Assembly: GCF_003751225.1 (NCBI RefSeq)
Contig: NZ_RJKE01000001.1
Location: 6,572,001 to 6,636,000 of the forward strand
Direction: 5' to 3'
From: Actinocorallia herbida
Lineage (GTDB): Bacteria; Actinomycetota; Actinomycetes; Streptosporangiales; Streptosporangiaceae
Length of the DNA stretch: 64,000 bases
Part shown: positions 53,186 to 61,314 of the stretch, piece by piece
Numbering within the stretch: position 1 is the first letter of the stretch
Layout of the letters: each line of letters opens with the position of its first letter
The notes under the pieces: model-generated
Told to the model about the DNA's origin: nothing
Database searches by the model: none
The model's input: only the letters and a program-made list of their open reading frames with translations
Translations under genes and position numbers: made by a program

Positions 53186-53914
53186 TCACATCGGGGGCCA
53201 GGGGACCGCGGGCCAGTCCTCCGGGGGGTAGGGGTGGACCCGGTGCTTCAGCATGAGGTCCACACGATGCCGGGTGGCCTCCACCTCGGCGGGGGTGATG
53301 TGCCCGGTGAGCCGCTCGGCGAGGGTCCCGTCGAGCTCGGCGCGGATCTTGGCGAGGGCCTGGAGGGCGAGCGGCTTGAGGGGCTTGCCGCGCCACTGCC
53401 ACAGGACCGTGCGGAGCTTGTAGTCGGTGGAGAAGGTGACGCCGTGGTCGCAGCCGTGCACGTGCCCGCCGGGCACCGGCAGGAGGTGGCCGATCTTGCG
53501 GTCGGCGTTGTTGACGACGGCGTCGAACACCGCGACGCGGCGGACCGCCGCGTCGTTGGCGCGCGACAGGGCCACGAGGTCGACCTCGGGATCGGGCTCG
53601 ATCCACAGCTGGACCATGCCGGGGCCATAGGGGCCGTCCCGGTGCACGGTCGGGGGGACGATCCGCATCCCCATCGCCTGGGAGACGATGTAGGAGGCGA
53701 CCTCCCGGCCGGCGAGGGTGCCGTCGGGGAAGTCCCACAGGGGGCGTTCGCCGGCGACCGGCTTGTACACGCACTTGGCCTGCACGCCGTCCAGCTCGAT
53801 GTCGCAGCGCAGCGTCGCGTTGGAGGCCTGGACGATCCGCCCCTCGACGGTCATGGTGCCACTGGTGAGCAGCCGTTCCGCGGCTTCGGCGTCCTCCGCA
53901 AGGGACCGCGTCAT
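53186..53914 (-). CDS. SCO1664 family protein (PI3/PI4-kinase-like fold)
   Basis: A 242-aa protein of the SCO1664 family, distantly similar to phosphatidylinositol and HipA-like kinases. CVYKPVAGERPLWDFPDGTLAGRE (given by parts: Lys in VYKPVAGERPLWDFP, then LAGREVASY) supplies the nucleotide-binding Lys. FDAVVNNADRKIGHLL is the catalytic-loop equivalent (NxxxRxxxH) and GCDHGVTFS the metal-binding Asp. Kinase activity is inferred. It overlaps the DUF3090 stop as ATGA and has AAGGACG upstream, so the two are coupled. Confidence 0.85.
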   Translation of the reverse strand: MTRSLAEDAEAAERLLTSGTMTVEGRIVQASNATLRCDIELDGVQAKCVYKPVAGERPLWDFPDGTLAGREVASYIVSQAMGMRIVPPTVHRDGPYGPGMVQLWIEPDPEVDLVALSRANDAAVRRVAVFDAVVNNADRKIGHLLPVPGGHVHGCDHGVTFSTDYKLRTVLWQWRGKPLKPLALQALAKIRAELDGTLAERLTGHITPAEVEATRHRVDLMLKHRVHPYPPEDWPAVPWPPM

Positions 53915-54453
53915 ATCGTCCTTAGATGTCCGTTCTGCCGGGGGCAGACGTGGCCTGTGGCGTCGAGCGGGAGGCCGCACAGCGGGCACGGGGGACGGCC
54001 CGCCGCGACGAGCTTCAGCGCCCGCTCGGCGAAGGCGCGGGCGTGCGCCGCGGTGATCGACACCCGCAGGGTGGAGCCCTCCGGGTCGGGTTCGCCCGCC
54101 TCGGCGTCGGCGGCCTCGGCCGCCTCGACGATGATCCGCTCGGTCTCGGGGTCCCAGGCGAGCGACAGGGAGCCGACCTGGAACTCCTCCTCCACCGGCT
54201 GGTCCAGCGGGGAGTCGTCGTGCAGGCCCTCGGGGGTCATCGCGGGGACGTGGGCGCTGCCTCCGGACAGGCGCAGCACCTCGTCCAGCAGCTCTTCCAG
54301 GCGTTCGGCGAGCAGCCCGACCTGAAACTTCTCCAGGGCGACGCTGGTCACCCTGGCGCCTTCGCGGGCCTGGAGAAAGAACGCCCGCTGACCGGGCTGG
54401 CCGATGGTACCGGCGACGAACCGGTCCGGCATGTCATAGGAGATGACCGGCAT
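53911..54453 (-). CDS. DUF3090 family protein
   Basis: A 180-aa protein of unknown function. The N-terminal half is beta-rich (FVAGTIGQPGQRAFFLQARE). The C-terminus is a zinc ribbon, CPLCGLPLDATGHVCPRQNGH, with CxxC plus Cys and His. It sits between the histidine-phosphatase gene and the kinase-like gene in a gene trio I recognise from other actinobacteria. ATG 54453 has TAGGGT 7 nt upstream, so a leaderless promoter can serve it and the kinase-like gene independently of the phosphatase gene, whose stop is 10 nt away. Confidence 0.87.
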   Translation of the reverse strand: MPVISYDMPDRFVAGTIGQPGQRAFFLQAREGARVTSVALEKFQVGLLAERLEELLDEVLRLSGGSAHVPAMTPEGLHDDSPLDQPVEEEFQVGSLSLAWDPETERIIVEAAEAADAEAGEPDPEGSTLRVSITAAHARAFAERALKLVAAGRPPCPLCGLPLDATGHVCPRQNGHLRTI

Positions 54454-54463
54454 GGTTCAGACC

Positions 54464-55123
54464 CTACGCGCCGCCGCCGACGGGCGCGTCACCGCTCCCC
54501 GGGTTGGGCGGGACCAGGCCCTCCACCCCTCCCCCGGTGTCGTTGAGGCGCACGAGGAACGGGCGCAGCTCGGTGTAGCGGATCACCGTGACCGAGGCGG
54601 GATCGACCTGGATCCGCTGGAACTGGTCGAGGTGCAGGCCGAGGGCGTCGGCGGCGACGGCCTTGATGATGTCGCCGTGGGAGCAGACCGCGTAGACGGC
54701 GTCGGGGCCGAGGCGGGCGTTCCACTCGCGGATCGCCTGGACGGCCCGGAGCTGGGCGGCGGCCAGCGACTCCCCGCCCGGGAAGGTCACCGCGCTCGGG
54801 TGGGCCTGGACGACCTTCCACAGCGGATCTTCGGCGAGCTCGGCCAGCTTGCCGCCGGTCCAGTCGCCGTAGTGGACCTCACCGAAGCGCTCGTCGGTCT
54901 CCAGGCCGAGGGTGCGGCCCTTCAGCACCGCTCGGGCCGTCTCCTCGCAGCGCTGGAGCGGGGAGGACACGACCGCGTCGAGCGGCAGCGGGGCGAGCCT
55001 GGCCGCCGTGCGCTCGGCCTGGCCCTGCCCCCGGGCGTCCAGGGGGACGCCCGGCGTCCAGCCCGTGAGGACCGGCCCCGTCTGCGCGGTCAAACCATGA
55101 CGGATAAGAAGAACTGTCGGCAC
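54464..55123 (-). CDS. Histidine phosphatase family protein (MSMEG_4193-like phosphomutase)
   Basis: A 219-aa phosphoglycerate-mutase-fold enzyme. The catalytic motif is LLIRHGLTAQ (His near residue 8), then SSPLQRCEETA, FGEVHYGDWTGGKLAEL (acid), and CSHGDIIKAV with the second His. It resembles the actinobacterial MSMEG_4193 group, of unknown substrate. GTG 55123 has AAGG about 8 nt upstream. Together with DUF3090 and the SCO1664-like protein it forms a putative kinase/phosphatase-containing module. Confidence 0.88.
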   Translation of the reverse strand: MPTVLLIRHGLTAQTGPVLTGWTPGVPLDARGQGQAERTAARLAPLPLDAVVSSPLQRCEETARAVLKGRTLGLETDERFGEVHYGDWTGGKLAELAEDPLWKVVQAHPSAVTFPGGESLAAAQLRAVQAIREWNARLGPDAVYAVCSHGDIIKAVAADALGLHLDQFQRIQVDPASVTVIRYTELRPFLVRLNDTGGGVEGLVPPNPGSGDAPVGGGA

Positions 55124-55265
55124 AGGGATCACCTTATGCGGCCCGGCCCGGTCCGCCTCCCGCACCGATCACGATCGGGGCGCGACCGCTCCCCCAGGTG
55201 ACGATGCGGTGTCCGTCACGGCGTAGACCCTGTGCACAGGTCGGGATGTGCCGGATACTTGGCCC

Positions 55266-56234
55266 GTGATCGTGGATTGCGCTATATACCGGGACGGGTT
55301 CCGGGAGAACGTCGGCGGCGGGGTCGCCGACGCCGTCGCGTCGGTCCGGGACGACCCGGCGGCGTTCCTGTGGATCGGCCTCCACGAGCCGCGCCCCGAG
55401 GAGTTCGACGAGGTCGCGCGGGAGCTCCGGCTGCACCCCCTGGCCATCGAGGACGCCACCAAGGGCCACCAGCGCCCCAAGATCGAGCAGTACGGCGACG
55501 CGTTCTTCGTGGTGATCAAGACGGTGTCGTACACGCGGCCCACCGAGGTGACCCTCGGGGAGATCATGCTGTTCGTCGGCCCCGACTTCGTGATCACCGT
55601 CCGGCATGGTCCGGCCAACCCGCTCAAATCGGCCCGCGCCCGGCTGGAGGACGACCCCAAGCTCCTCGGCGAAGGCCCGGGGGCGGTCCTGTACACGGTG
55701 CTGGACGAGGTGGTCGACACCTACGACGTGGTCACGCACGAGCTCGAGTCCGACATCATGGACCTGGAGCGGCGCGTGTTCACCAAGCGCGGCGGCGACC
55801 ACACCGAGGACATCTACACCGTCAAGCGCGAGACGCTGGAGTTCCGGACCGCCGAGGACCCGCTCCTGCCCGTCATGACCGAGCTGGTCAAGGGCCGCGT
55901 CCGGCTGTGCGCCGCGCTCGCCGACCGGTTCCGCAACGTGCAGGACCATCTGCTGCGGGTGGACCAGCAGGTCGACGCGCACAACGAGCTGATCACCAGC
56001 GTCCTCACCGCCCATCTGGCGCTGCTGGGCAGGCAGCAGAACGAGGACGTCCGCAAGATCTCCGCGTGGGCCGCGATCCTCGCGCTGCCGACGATGATCG
56101 CGGGCGTCTACGGGATGAACTTCGAGCACATGCCCGAGCTGAAGTGGCCGATCGGGTATCCGCTGTCCGTCGCGGTGATGGTCTGCGCGTGCCTGCTGCT
56201 GTACCGCAGGTTCAAGCGCAGCGGCTGGCTTTAG
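55266..56234 (+). CDS. corA: Magnesium/cobalt transport protein CorA
   Basis: A 322-aa CorA-family channel. A long cytosolic funnel domain (about 1-260) is followed by two transmembrane helices. The signature GMN is in IAGVYGMNFEHMPE (about 283), between them. The protein ends in a basic tail (YRRFKRSGWL). GTG 55266 is chosen because GATACT lies 6 nt upstream and the VIVDCAIYRDG opening is the usual one; an in-frame GTG at 55248 would add six residues. It is convergent with the SDR gene, only 4 nt apart. Confidence 0.92.
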   Translation: MIVDCAIYRDGFRENVGGGVADAVASVRDDPAAFLWIGLHEPRPEEFDEVARELRLHPLAIEDATKGHQRPKIEQYGDAFFVVIKTVSYTRPTEVTLGEIMLFVGPDFVITVRHGPANPLKSARARLEDDPKLLGEGPGAVLYTVLDEVVDTYDVVTHELESDIMDLERRVFTKRGGDHTEDIYTVKRETLEFRTAEDPLLPVMTELVKGRVRLCAALADRFRNVQDHLLRVDQQVDAHNELITSVLTAHLALLGRQQNEDVRKISAWAAILALPTMIAGVYGMNFEHMPELKWPIGYPLSVAVMVCACLLLYRRFKRSGWL

Positions 56235-56238
56235 CGCG

Positions 56239-57021
56239 CTACATCGGGGCGGGCCTGCGCGGGTGCAGGATCGCGTCGGTGCCGCCGTCGGCGAACACCA
56301 CGGAGCCGACGAGCAGGGACGCGGCGTCCGACAGCAGGAACGCGATGAGCGCGGCGATCTCCTCGGGCCTGCCGGGCCGGTCCAGGGCGGTCGGGTAGGC
56401 GTCGGCGAAGACCCCGAGGACGGGGTCGCGGCGCAGCGCCTCGGTCATCGCGGTGGCGATGAGGCCGGGCGCGACCGCGTTCATCCGGATGCCCGCGCCG
56501 ATCCAGCGCTCGGTGATCGCCTCGCGGCGCAGCCAGTACGCCAGGGCCGCCTTCGTGGCCGGGTACGCCTGCACGGCCTCGCCCTCGGCGGCGAGCGCCC
56601 TGGCGGCCTGCTCGTCCCCGGCGAGGCAGACGTCGGCGACCGCGGCGGGCCAGCCCGGCTGGCAGGTGACCGAGTTCGACGACAGCAGCACCACCGCGGC
56701 GCCATCGGCCGCTGCGAGTTCGGGCCGCAGCCCCTCGACGAGGGCGAGCGCGCCGAAGTAGTTCACCGACACGAGCAGCGCCGGATCCGTCCCGGTCAGC
56801 CCGGCGACGCCCGCGCACGGCACCAGGCCGCGGACCGCCGGGACGCGCGCGCGGACGCCCGCGACGGCCGCCGCCCTGCCTTCGGGGGTCGCGAGGTCGG
56901 CGACGACGTCGGCGTCGCGCAGGTCCACGGTGACGACCTCATGGCCGAGCCCGCGCAGGAGCGCCGCCGTGGCCGCGCCGATCCCCGAGGCGGCCCCGCT
57001 CACCACGTACGCGCCGGTCAT
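56239..57021 (-). CDS. Short-chain dehydrogenase/reductase
   Basis: A 260-aa classical SDR. The nucleotide motif is GAASGIG (about 9-15), VDLRDADVVADL places an acidic residue after beta-2 (favouring NAD), SSNS carries the catalytic Ser, and YPATK gives the Tyr and Lys. The extended APGLIATAMTEALRRDPVLG region and the ADGGTDAI C-terminus are typical of 3-alpha-hydroxysteroid-dehydrogenase-like SDRs. Substrate is unknown. The ATG overlaps the upstream gene's stop as ATGA. Confidence 0.88.
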   Translation of the reverse strand: MTGAYVVSGAASGIGAATAALLRGLGHEVVTVDLRDADVVADLATPEGRAAAVAGVRARVPAVRGLVPCAGVAGLTGTDPALLVSVNYFGALALVEGLRPELAAADGAAVVLLSSNSVTCQPGWPAAVADVCLAGDEQAARALAAEGEAVQAYPATKAALAYWLRREAITERWIGAGIRMNAVAPGLIATAMTEALRRDPVLGVFADAYPTALDRPGRPEEIAALIAFLLSDAASLLVGSVVFADGGTDAILHPRRPAPM

Positions 57022-57620
57022 TCGACGCTCAGCCGGGGCTGGTAGGGGTCCAGGAGAGCGGCCCATAGCCGTCCGTCGGCCTCCGGGCCGAGGCGGCGGC
57101 GGATCCGCTCGATCGTGCCGCGGGTCGGCAGCGCGAGCGTCAGCACCAGCGGATACCCGAACCCGAACGCGAGGGCCATCGGGAGCAGGGAGTCCGACGC
57201 CATCGCGAGCGGCAGCCCGGCGAGGACCACGCCCTCGGTGAGCGCGAAGCGCAGGAACAGGGCGCCGCGGAACGCGTCGGACACGCGTCGTGCGGCCCGT
57301 TCGTCGGCGTTGCCCGCGGCGTCCGTCTTCCCGGGGGCGACGAGCAGGTCGGTGCCCCGCGGCGGGAGCGGCAGCGGAAGGCGCGGCGCGAGCCACAGCA
57401 CCGCGAGCGCCAGCAGCGGAACCGCGGCGGCCGACCACAGCGGCGGCGTGTCGAGGATGTGCGTCTCGATCCGGACGATGAACGGTGACAGCGCGAACAC
57501 CACGACGGGCATCACGCTGAGCATGAGGAAGGACCTGCGGAGGTTCCCGAGCACCGTCGGGGTGCGCAGCGAGGCGGCGAACCCCGGATCGCTCTGCGGC
57601 CCGGCCGTGTGATCAACCAC
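57018..57620 (-). CDS. Hypothetical four-span membrane protein
   Basis: A 200-aa protein. Two hydrophobic spans occupy about 28-80 (SFLMLSVMPVVVFALSPFIV, then WSAAAVPLLALAVLWLAPRL). After a polar loop with the FRGALFLRFALTEGVVLAGLPLA segment, a further pair lies near 125-165. The cytosolic C-terminus is Arg-rich (TIERIRRRLG). I recognise no family. The GTG start at 57620 is set by TACTGT 6 nt upstream. It is translationally coupled to the SDR gene. Confidence 0.65.
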   Translation of the reverse strand: MVDHTAGPQSDPGFAASLRTPTVLGNLRRSFLMLSVMPVVVFALSPFIVRIETHILDTPPLWSAAAVPLLALAVLWLAPRLPLPLPPRGTDLLVAPGKTDAAGNADERAARRVSDAFRGALFLRFALTEGVVLAGLPLAMASDSLLPMALAFGFGYPLVLTLALPTRGTIERIRRRLGPEADGRLWAALLDPYQPRLSVE

Positions 57621-57739
57621 AGGCGAACAGTAGCCTGTGACGGGCGATACCGACAGAGACCGGACAAGAACGGACGCACCCCCGCGGCGTTCCGGCCCGG
57701 GCACCCCGGGCCCACCGGACGCTATAGCCTTGAGGACTC

Positions 57740-58678
57740 ATGGAGCATCGTCAGCTCGGCCGCAGCGGGCTCATGGTGTCCCGGCTCGGGCTGGGCACCA
57801 TGACCTGGGGCGAGGGCACCGACCCCGCCGAGGCCGCGCGCCAGCTCACCGCCTTCGTGGCGGCCGGCGGCACCCTCGTCGACACCGCCGACGTCTACTG
57901 CGACGGGCTGGGCGAGCAGATCCTCGGCAGCCTGCTCGGCACCGTGGTGGACCGCGACGAACTCGTCCTGGCCACCAAGGCCGGGCTCACCCCGCACGGC
58001 TACGACTCCTCCCGGCGGCACCTGCTCGGCGCGCTCGACCGGTCGCTGGACCGGCTCGGCGTCGACCACGTCGACCTGTGGCAGGTGAACGCCTACGACC
58101 CGGCGACCCCGTACGAGGAGACCCTCGCCGCGCTGGACGAGGCGATCGCCTCGGGCCGGACCCGGTACGTCGGCGTCTCCAACTACGGCGGCTGGCAGCT
58201 CGCGACCGCCGCGACCTGGCAGCGGGCCTGGCCGGGCCGCTGCCCGATCGTGGCGAACCAGGTGGAGTACTCGCTGCTCCAGCGCGACCCCGAGCGCGAG
58301 GTGCTGCCCGCGGCGCTGTCCTCGGGCTGCTCGGTGCTGGCCTGGTCGCCGCTCGGCCGCGGCGTGCTCACCGGCAAGTACCGGAACTCCATCCCGATCG
58401 ACTCCCGCGCGGCGCGCGACCGGCTCGAGCACTTCGTGGCACCGTATCTCGGCGAGCAGAGCGCCCGGATCGTCGAGTCGGTGGCGACGGCGGCCGAGGG
58501 CCTCGGCACCACCGCGCTGGCGGTGGCGCTGGCCTGGGTCCGCGACCAACCCGGCGTGGCCGCGCCGCTGGTCGGCGCCCGCACGACCACCCAGCTCAAG
58601 GCGGCGCTGGCCGCCGACGAGCTCACCCTGCCCGATGAGATCCGCGACGCACTGGACGACGTATCCGATGTCCTCTGA
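57740..58678 (+). CDS. Aldo/keto reductase
   Basis: A 312-aa NADPH-dependent oxidoreductase with a TIM barrel. The catalytic positions are Asp48 and Tyr53 (LVDTADVYCDG), Lys80 (VLATKAG) and residue 117, which is Asn (VDLWQVNAYD) where most family members have His. The phosphate site appears as GARTTTQLKAAL. The His-to-Asn change occurs in some AKR branches and may alter substrate scope. GAGGA precedes the ATG. The stop overlaps the start of the RecD2-like gene by 11 nt. Confidence 0.9.
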   Translation: MEHRQLGRSGLMVSRLGLGTMTWGEGTDPAEAARQLTAFVAAGGTLVDTADVYCDGLGEQILGSLLGTVVDRDELVLATKAGLTPHGYDSSRRHLLGALDRSLDRLGVDHVDLWQVNAYDPATPYEETLAALDEAIASGRTRYVGVSNYGGWQLATAATWQRAWPGRCPIVANQVEYSLLQRDPEREVLPAALSSGCSVLAWSPLGRGVLTGKYRNSIPIDSRAARDRLEHFVAPYLGEQSARIVESVATAAEGLGTTALAVALAWVRDQPGVAAPLVGARTTTQLKAALAADELTLPDEIRDALDDVSDVL

Positions 58679-60308
58679 CTCTTCCTCGACCGCCCCGGCG
58701 GTCTCCGACCTCGTCTCCCTCGGCGTGCCCGAGGCGCTGGCGCCGCGTGCCGCGGCCCACCTCGGCCCGGACGCCGCGGCGCTGCTGCGCGGTGACCCGT
58801 GGGAGCTGCTGCGGCTGCCCGGGGTGGCCCCCGCGCAGGCCGACAGGTTCGCGCTCACGGTGCTGCCCGGCGCCGACCCGCAGGACCCACGGCGCGGCCG
58901 CGCGCTGGTCGCGCATCTGCTCGCCGAGGCCGCGCGGCGCGGAGACACCGCGCTGCCGGGCGCCGCGGTCGTGCGGGAACTGACGGCGCTGCGCGTCACC
59001 GACCCGTACGCCGCGGTGAACGCGGCGCTGGACGAGGCGCGCGTCATGCTGTTCCTCGAGGAGCCGTCGGAGGCCGATCTCCCCGAGGACGCCGAGGACT
59101 TCCCCGACCCCGAGGAGTGGCTGGCGCTCGCCCGGTACGGGCTCGCGGAGGAGACCTTCGCCGAGGGCGTGCAGCGGCTCGCCGCGACCGCTCCCCCGCT
59201 GGACGTCCCGGACGACGGGACGGCGCCGGAGGGCGAGGCGGCGGTGCAGGCGCTGTTCCACGGGGTCTGCGTCGTGACGGGTCCGGTGGGCGGGGTGCTC
59301 GCGGAACTCGAGGCCACGGGGCTGCCGCTGGCGGTCGCCGCGGTCACCGCGACGGCGGCCGCCGAGTTCCCGGGCACGGTGAGCCTGCACCGGCTCCTGG
59401 AGGCCCGGGAGGGCCACGCCGGGATCGGGTACGCGCGCGGTGAGGAGTGGCCGCTGGAGGCCGCCCTGGTCGTCGTCGTGGGGGCCGAGGCGCTCGACGT
59501 GGAACTCGCCGCCGCGCTCGTCGAGGCGTGCCCGGACGGGGTCCACCTGGTGCTGTGCGGCGACCCCGCGGGGCTCGCGTCGCTGCGGCCCGGCCGGGTG
59601 CTCGCCGACCTCGTCGCCACCGAGGCCGTCCCGGTGACCTCGGTGCCGGCCGCGGACGGGCCGCTCGCCGAACTGGCCGAGGGCGTGCGCGGCGGGACCC
59701 TTCCCGTCGTGACGGCGCCGGGCCGCGAGGTCGTCGTGGTGCCCGTCGCCGACGGGCGCGAGGCCGCGCACCGGGCCGGGCAGCTCCTCACCGACTCGAT
59801 CCCGCGCGCGCTGGGCATCGCCACCGGCGACGTGCAGGTGCTCACCCCCGGACTCGCCGGGACCGCCGCGTTCAACGCCGCGCTGAAGGCCGTGGTGAAC
59901 CCCGGGCCGGGCGCGTTCGGCGGGTTCGACGCCGGAGACCGCGTGGTCGTCGCCGTGCCGTTCGGCGACGCCGCGGCGGGCGAGACGGGCACGGTCACCG
60001 AGGCGGGTCCGGACGGGCTCGCCGTGGCGTTCCCCGACGGGACGGTCCAGGTGCCGCTCGCGCAGGCCGCCCGGCTCCGGCACGGCTGGGCGATCCCCGT
60101 CCAGCAGGCCGTGGGCATCCGGTGGCCCGCCGTCGTCGCGGTGTTCCCCGGGCCCGCCGACCTCTCCGGGGCGCTGCTGCTGACCGCGGTGACCCGGGCG
60201 CGCACCCACCTGTCCTTGGTGACCGCGGCGGGCCCCGCGCTCACCCGGGCCGCCGCCGACCGGACGCCGCAGCCGCGCCGAACGCGGCTCGTCGGACTCC
60301 TCACCTAG
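58668..60308 (+). CDS. RecD2-like protein with degenerate helicase motifs
   Basis: A 546-aa protein aligned by eye to RecD2-type helicases. An N-terminal helix-hairpin-helix region (about 28-62, DPWELLRLPGVAPAQADRF) and the helical N-terminal domain are kept. Walker A appears only as VVTGPVGG (about 202-209), lacking GKT, and the Walker B DE is replaced by GA (VVVVGAEALD, 268-277). The GDP motif III (298-300) and RPGRVLADL remain. The C-terminal motif V region reads VQQAVGIRWPAV, and motif VI TAVTRAR (506-512) is intact. It is therefore unlikely to hydrolyse ATP normally and may be a DNA-binding scaffold. The reading frame is uninterrupted, so it is not a pseudogene. Confidence 0.75.
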   Translation: MSSDSSSTAPAVSDLVSLGVPEALAPRAAAHLGPDAAALLRGDPWELLRLPGVAPAQADRFALTVLPGADPQDPRRGRALVAHLLAEAARRGDTALPGAAVVRELTALRVTDPYAAVNAALDEARVMLFLEEPSEADLPEDAEDFPDPEEWLALARYGLAEETFAEGVQRLAATAPPLDVPDDGTAPEGEAAVQALFHGVCVVTGPVGGVLAELEATGLPLAVAAVTATAAAEFPGTVSLHRLLEAREGHAGIGYARGEEWPLEAALVVVVGAEALDVELAAALVEACPDGVHLVLCGDPAGLASLRPGRVLADLVATEAVPVTSVPAADGPLAELAEGVRGGTLPVVTAPGREVVVVPVADGREAAHRAGQLLTDSIPRALGIATGDVQVLTPGLAGTAAFNAALKAVVNPGPGAFGGFDAGDRVVVAVPFGDAAAGETGTVTEAGPDGLAVAFPDGTVQVPLAQAARLRHGWAIPVQQAVGIRWPAVVAVFPGPADLSGALLLTAVTRARTHLSLVTAAGPALTRAAADRTPQPRRTRLVGLLT

Positions 60309-60417
60309 AACGAGATTCGTTTCTCTCGTTGCGCGGGCGTGACTTGGATGCCGTCGATCCGTTGTAATAAGTCCGGAGCGATCGGTTTTCTCCCACCCCG
60401 CACTCCCGAGGAGGAGC

Positions 60418-61023
60418 ATGCACCCCGGACGTCGTCCCCCCCGCCGTCTCGGCACGGCGAGCGTCCTGGTGTCGACAGGTGCCCTGCTCGTCCTCTCGGC
60501 CGTACCCGCCGCGGCCGCCGAGGACGAGTGCGTCAAGGGCGTCGATCCCCAGACGACCATCGAGAACATCACCTGCCAGTGGAACAACAACGTCGAGAAC
60601 ATCAAGAACGAACTCGACAAGGCCCAGGGCAAGGACGAGGAGACCAAACCGAGGGACCCCAAGCCGACCAAGGGCGAGGACGACAAGCCCAAGCCCACCA
60701 AGCCCAAGTCCACCAAGCCCCCGGCGGCTCCCGCCGCCCCCGCCCCGGCCCCCGTCTCCACCTACCGGGCCCCCGTCCCCCAGGGAGACCCCGAGCCGCT
60801 ACCGGAAACGGCCTCGGACGCCCTCCCCGAGCCCCAGGTCGCCGAGGCCCCCCAGGCCCTGGCCCTCCCCGAAACCCACCTCGTGGCCCCCGTGGCGGTC
60901 ATCTCCCCCGCAGGCGACCCGTCCCGAGCCCTCTGGACCGCCGCCGCCACCGCCGCCGCGACGGCAGCCCTCATGGCCCAGTTCAGCATCCTCGGCAGAC
61001 GCCTCCGCCACCCCCGCCGCTGA
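60418..61023 (+). CDS. Secreted Lys/Pro-rich protein with C-terminal membrane anchor
   Basis: A 201-aa surface protein. The signal peptide (LGTASVLVSTGALLVLSAVPAAAA) ends near residue 35. A small globular or helical segment follows with two Cys (DECVKG and NITCQWNNN), then a highly charged KPRDPKPTKGEDDKPKPTK stretch and a Pro/Ala-rich spacer. A C-terminal span (ALWTAAATAAATAALMAQFSIL) and basic tail (GRRLRHPRR) complete it. This is the pattern of a wall-spanning anchored protein, but there is no LPxTG. Function is unknown. GAGGAGG precedes the ATG. Confidence 0.72.
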   Translation: MHPGRRPPRRLGTASVLVSTGALLVLSAVPAAAAEDECVKGVDPQTTIENITCQWNNNVENIKNELDKAQGKDEETKPRDPKPTKGEDDKPKPTKPKSTKPPAAPAAPAPAPVSTYRAPVPQGDPEPLPETASDALPEPQVAEAPQALALPETHLVAPVAVISPAGDPSRALWTAAATAAATAALMAQFSILGRRLRHPRR

Positions 61024-61272
61024 CCCCGGCCGCCCCGGGCGTCGGAGCGCCCGGGGCCGCGGCCCCTCCACCTCCCTGAGATCCGCCCGAACGGCGCGAA
61101 ACCCGGGAGCTCCCGGGAGCGTGGTCGTCACGTCGGGATGCCGGGCAGGTCGAGGCGGGCGGGATCGGACAATATGTCGATCCCGCCGTCGCGGGAAACC
61201 TGGGAGGTCCGGAACCCGGGAAGGCCCGAGGACCCGAACCCGCGGGAACCCGAGCGCGACGAAACCCGAGAA
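61024..61272. repeat. Intergenic region with stacked palindromes and AACCCG-type units
   Basis: There is no gene. A 16-bp perfect palindrome CCCGGGAGCTCCCGGG lies at 61102-61117. A hairpin GGCGGGATC/GATCCCGCC spans 61158-61187 with an AT-rich loop. From 61099 to 61272 the motif AACCCG or a close variant recurs about six times. A terminator follows at 61273-61308. Confidence 0.5.
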
Positions 61273-61308
61273 CGGTGAAGGCCCGGCCGGACGGCCGGGC
61301 CTTCACCG
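61273..61308. terminator. Strong bidirectional hairpin
   Basis: A perfect 16-bp stem (61273-61288 with 61293-61308) with a GGAC loop, between the secreted-protein gene and fabI. Confidence 0.85.
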
Positions 61309-61314
61309 TGGGAC

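Noticed and set aside
60418-61023. The secreted Lys/Pro-rich protein as a sortase substrate
   Set aside because: There is no LPxTG-type motif before the C-terminal span; the tail only gives a generic membrane anchor.
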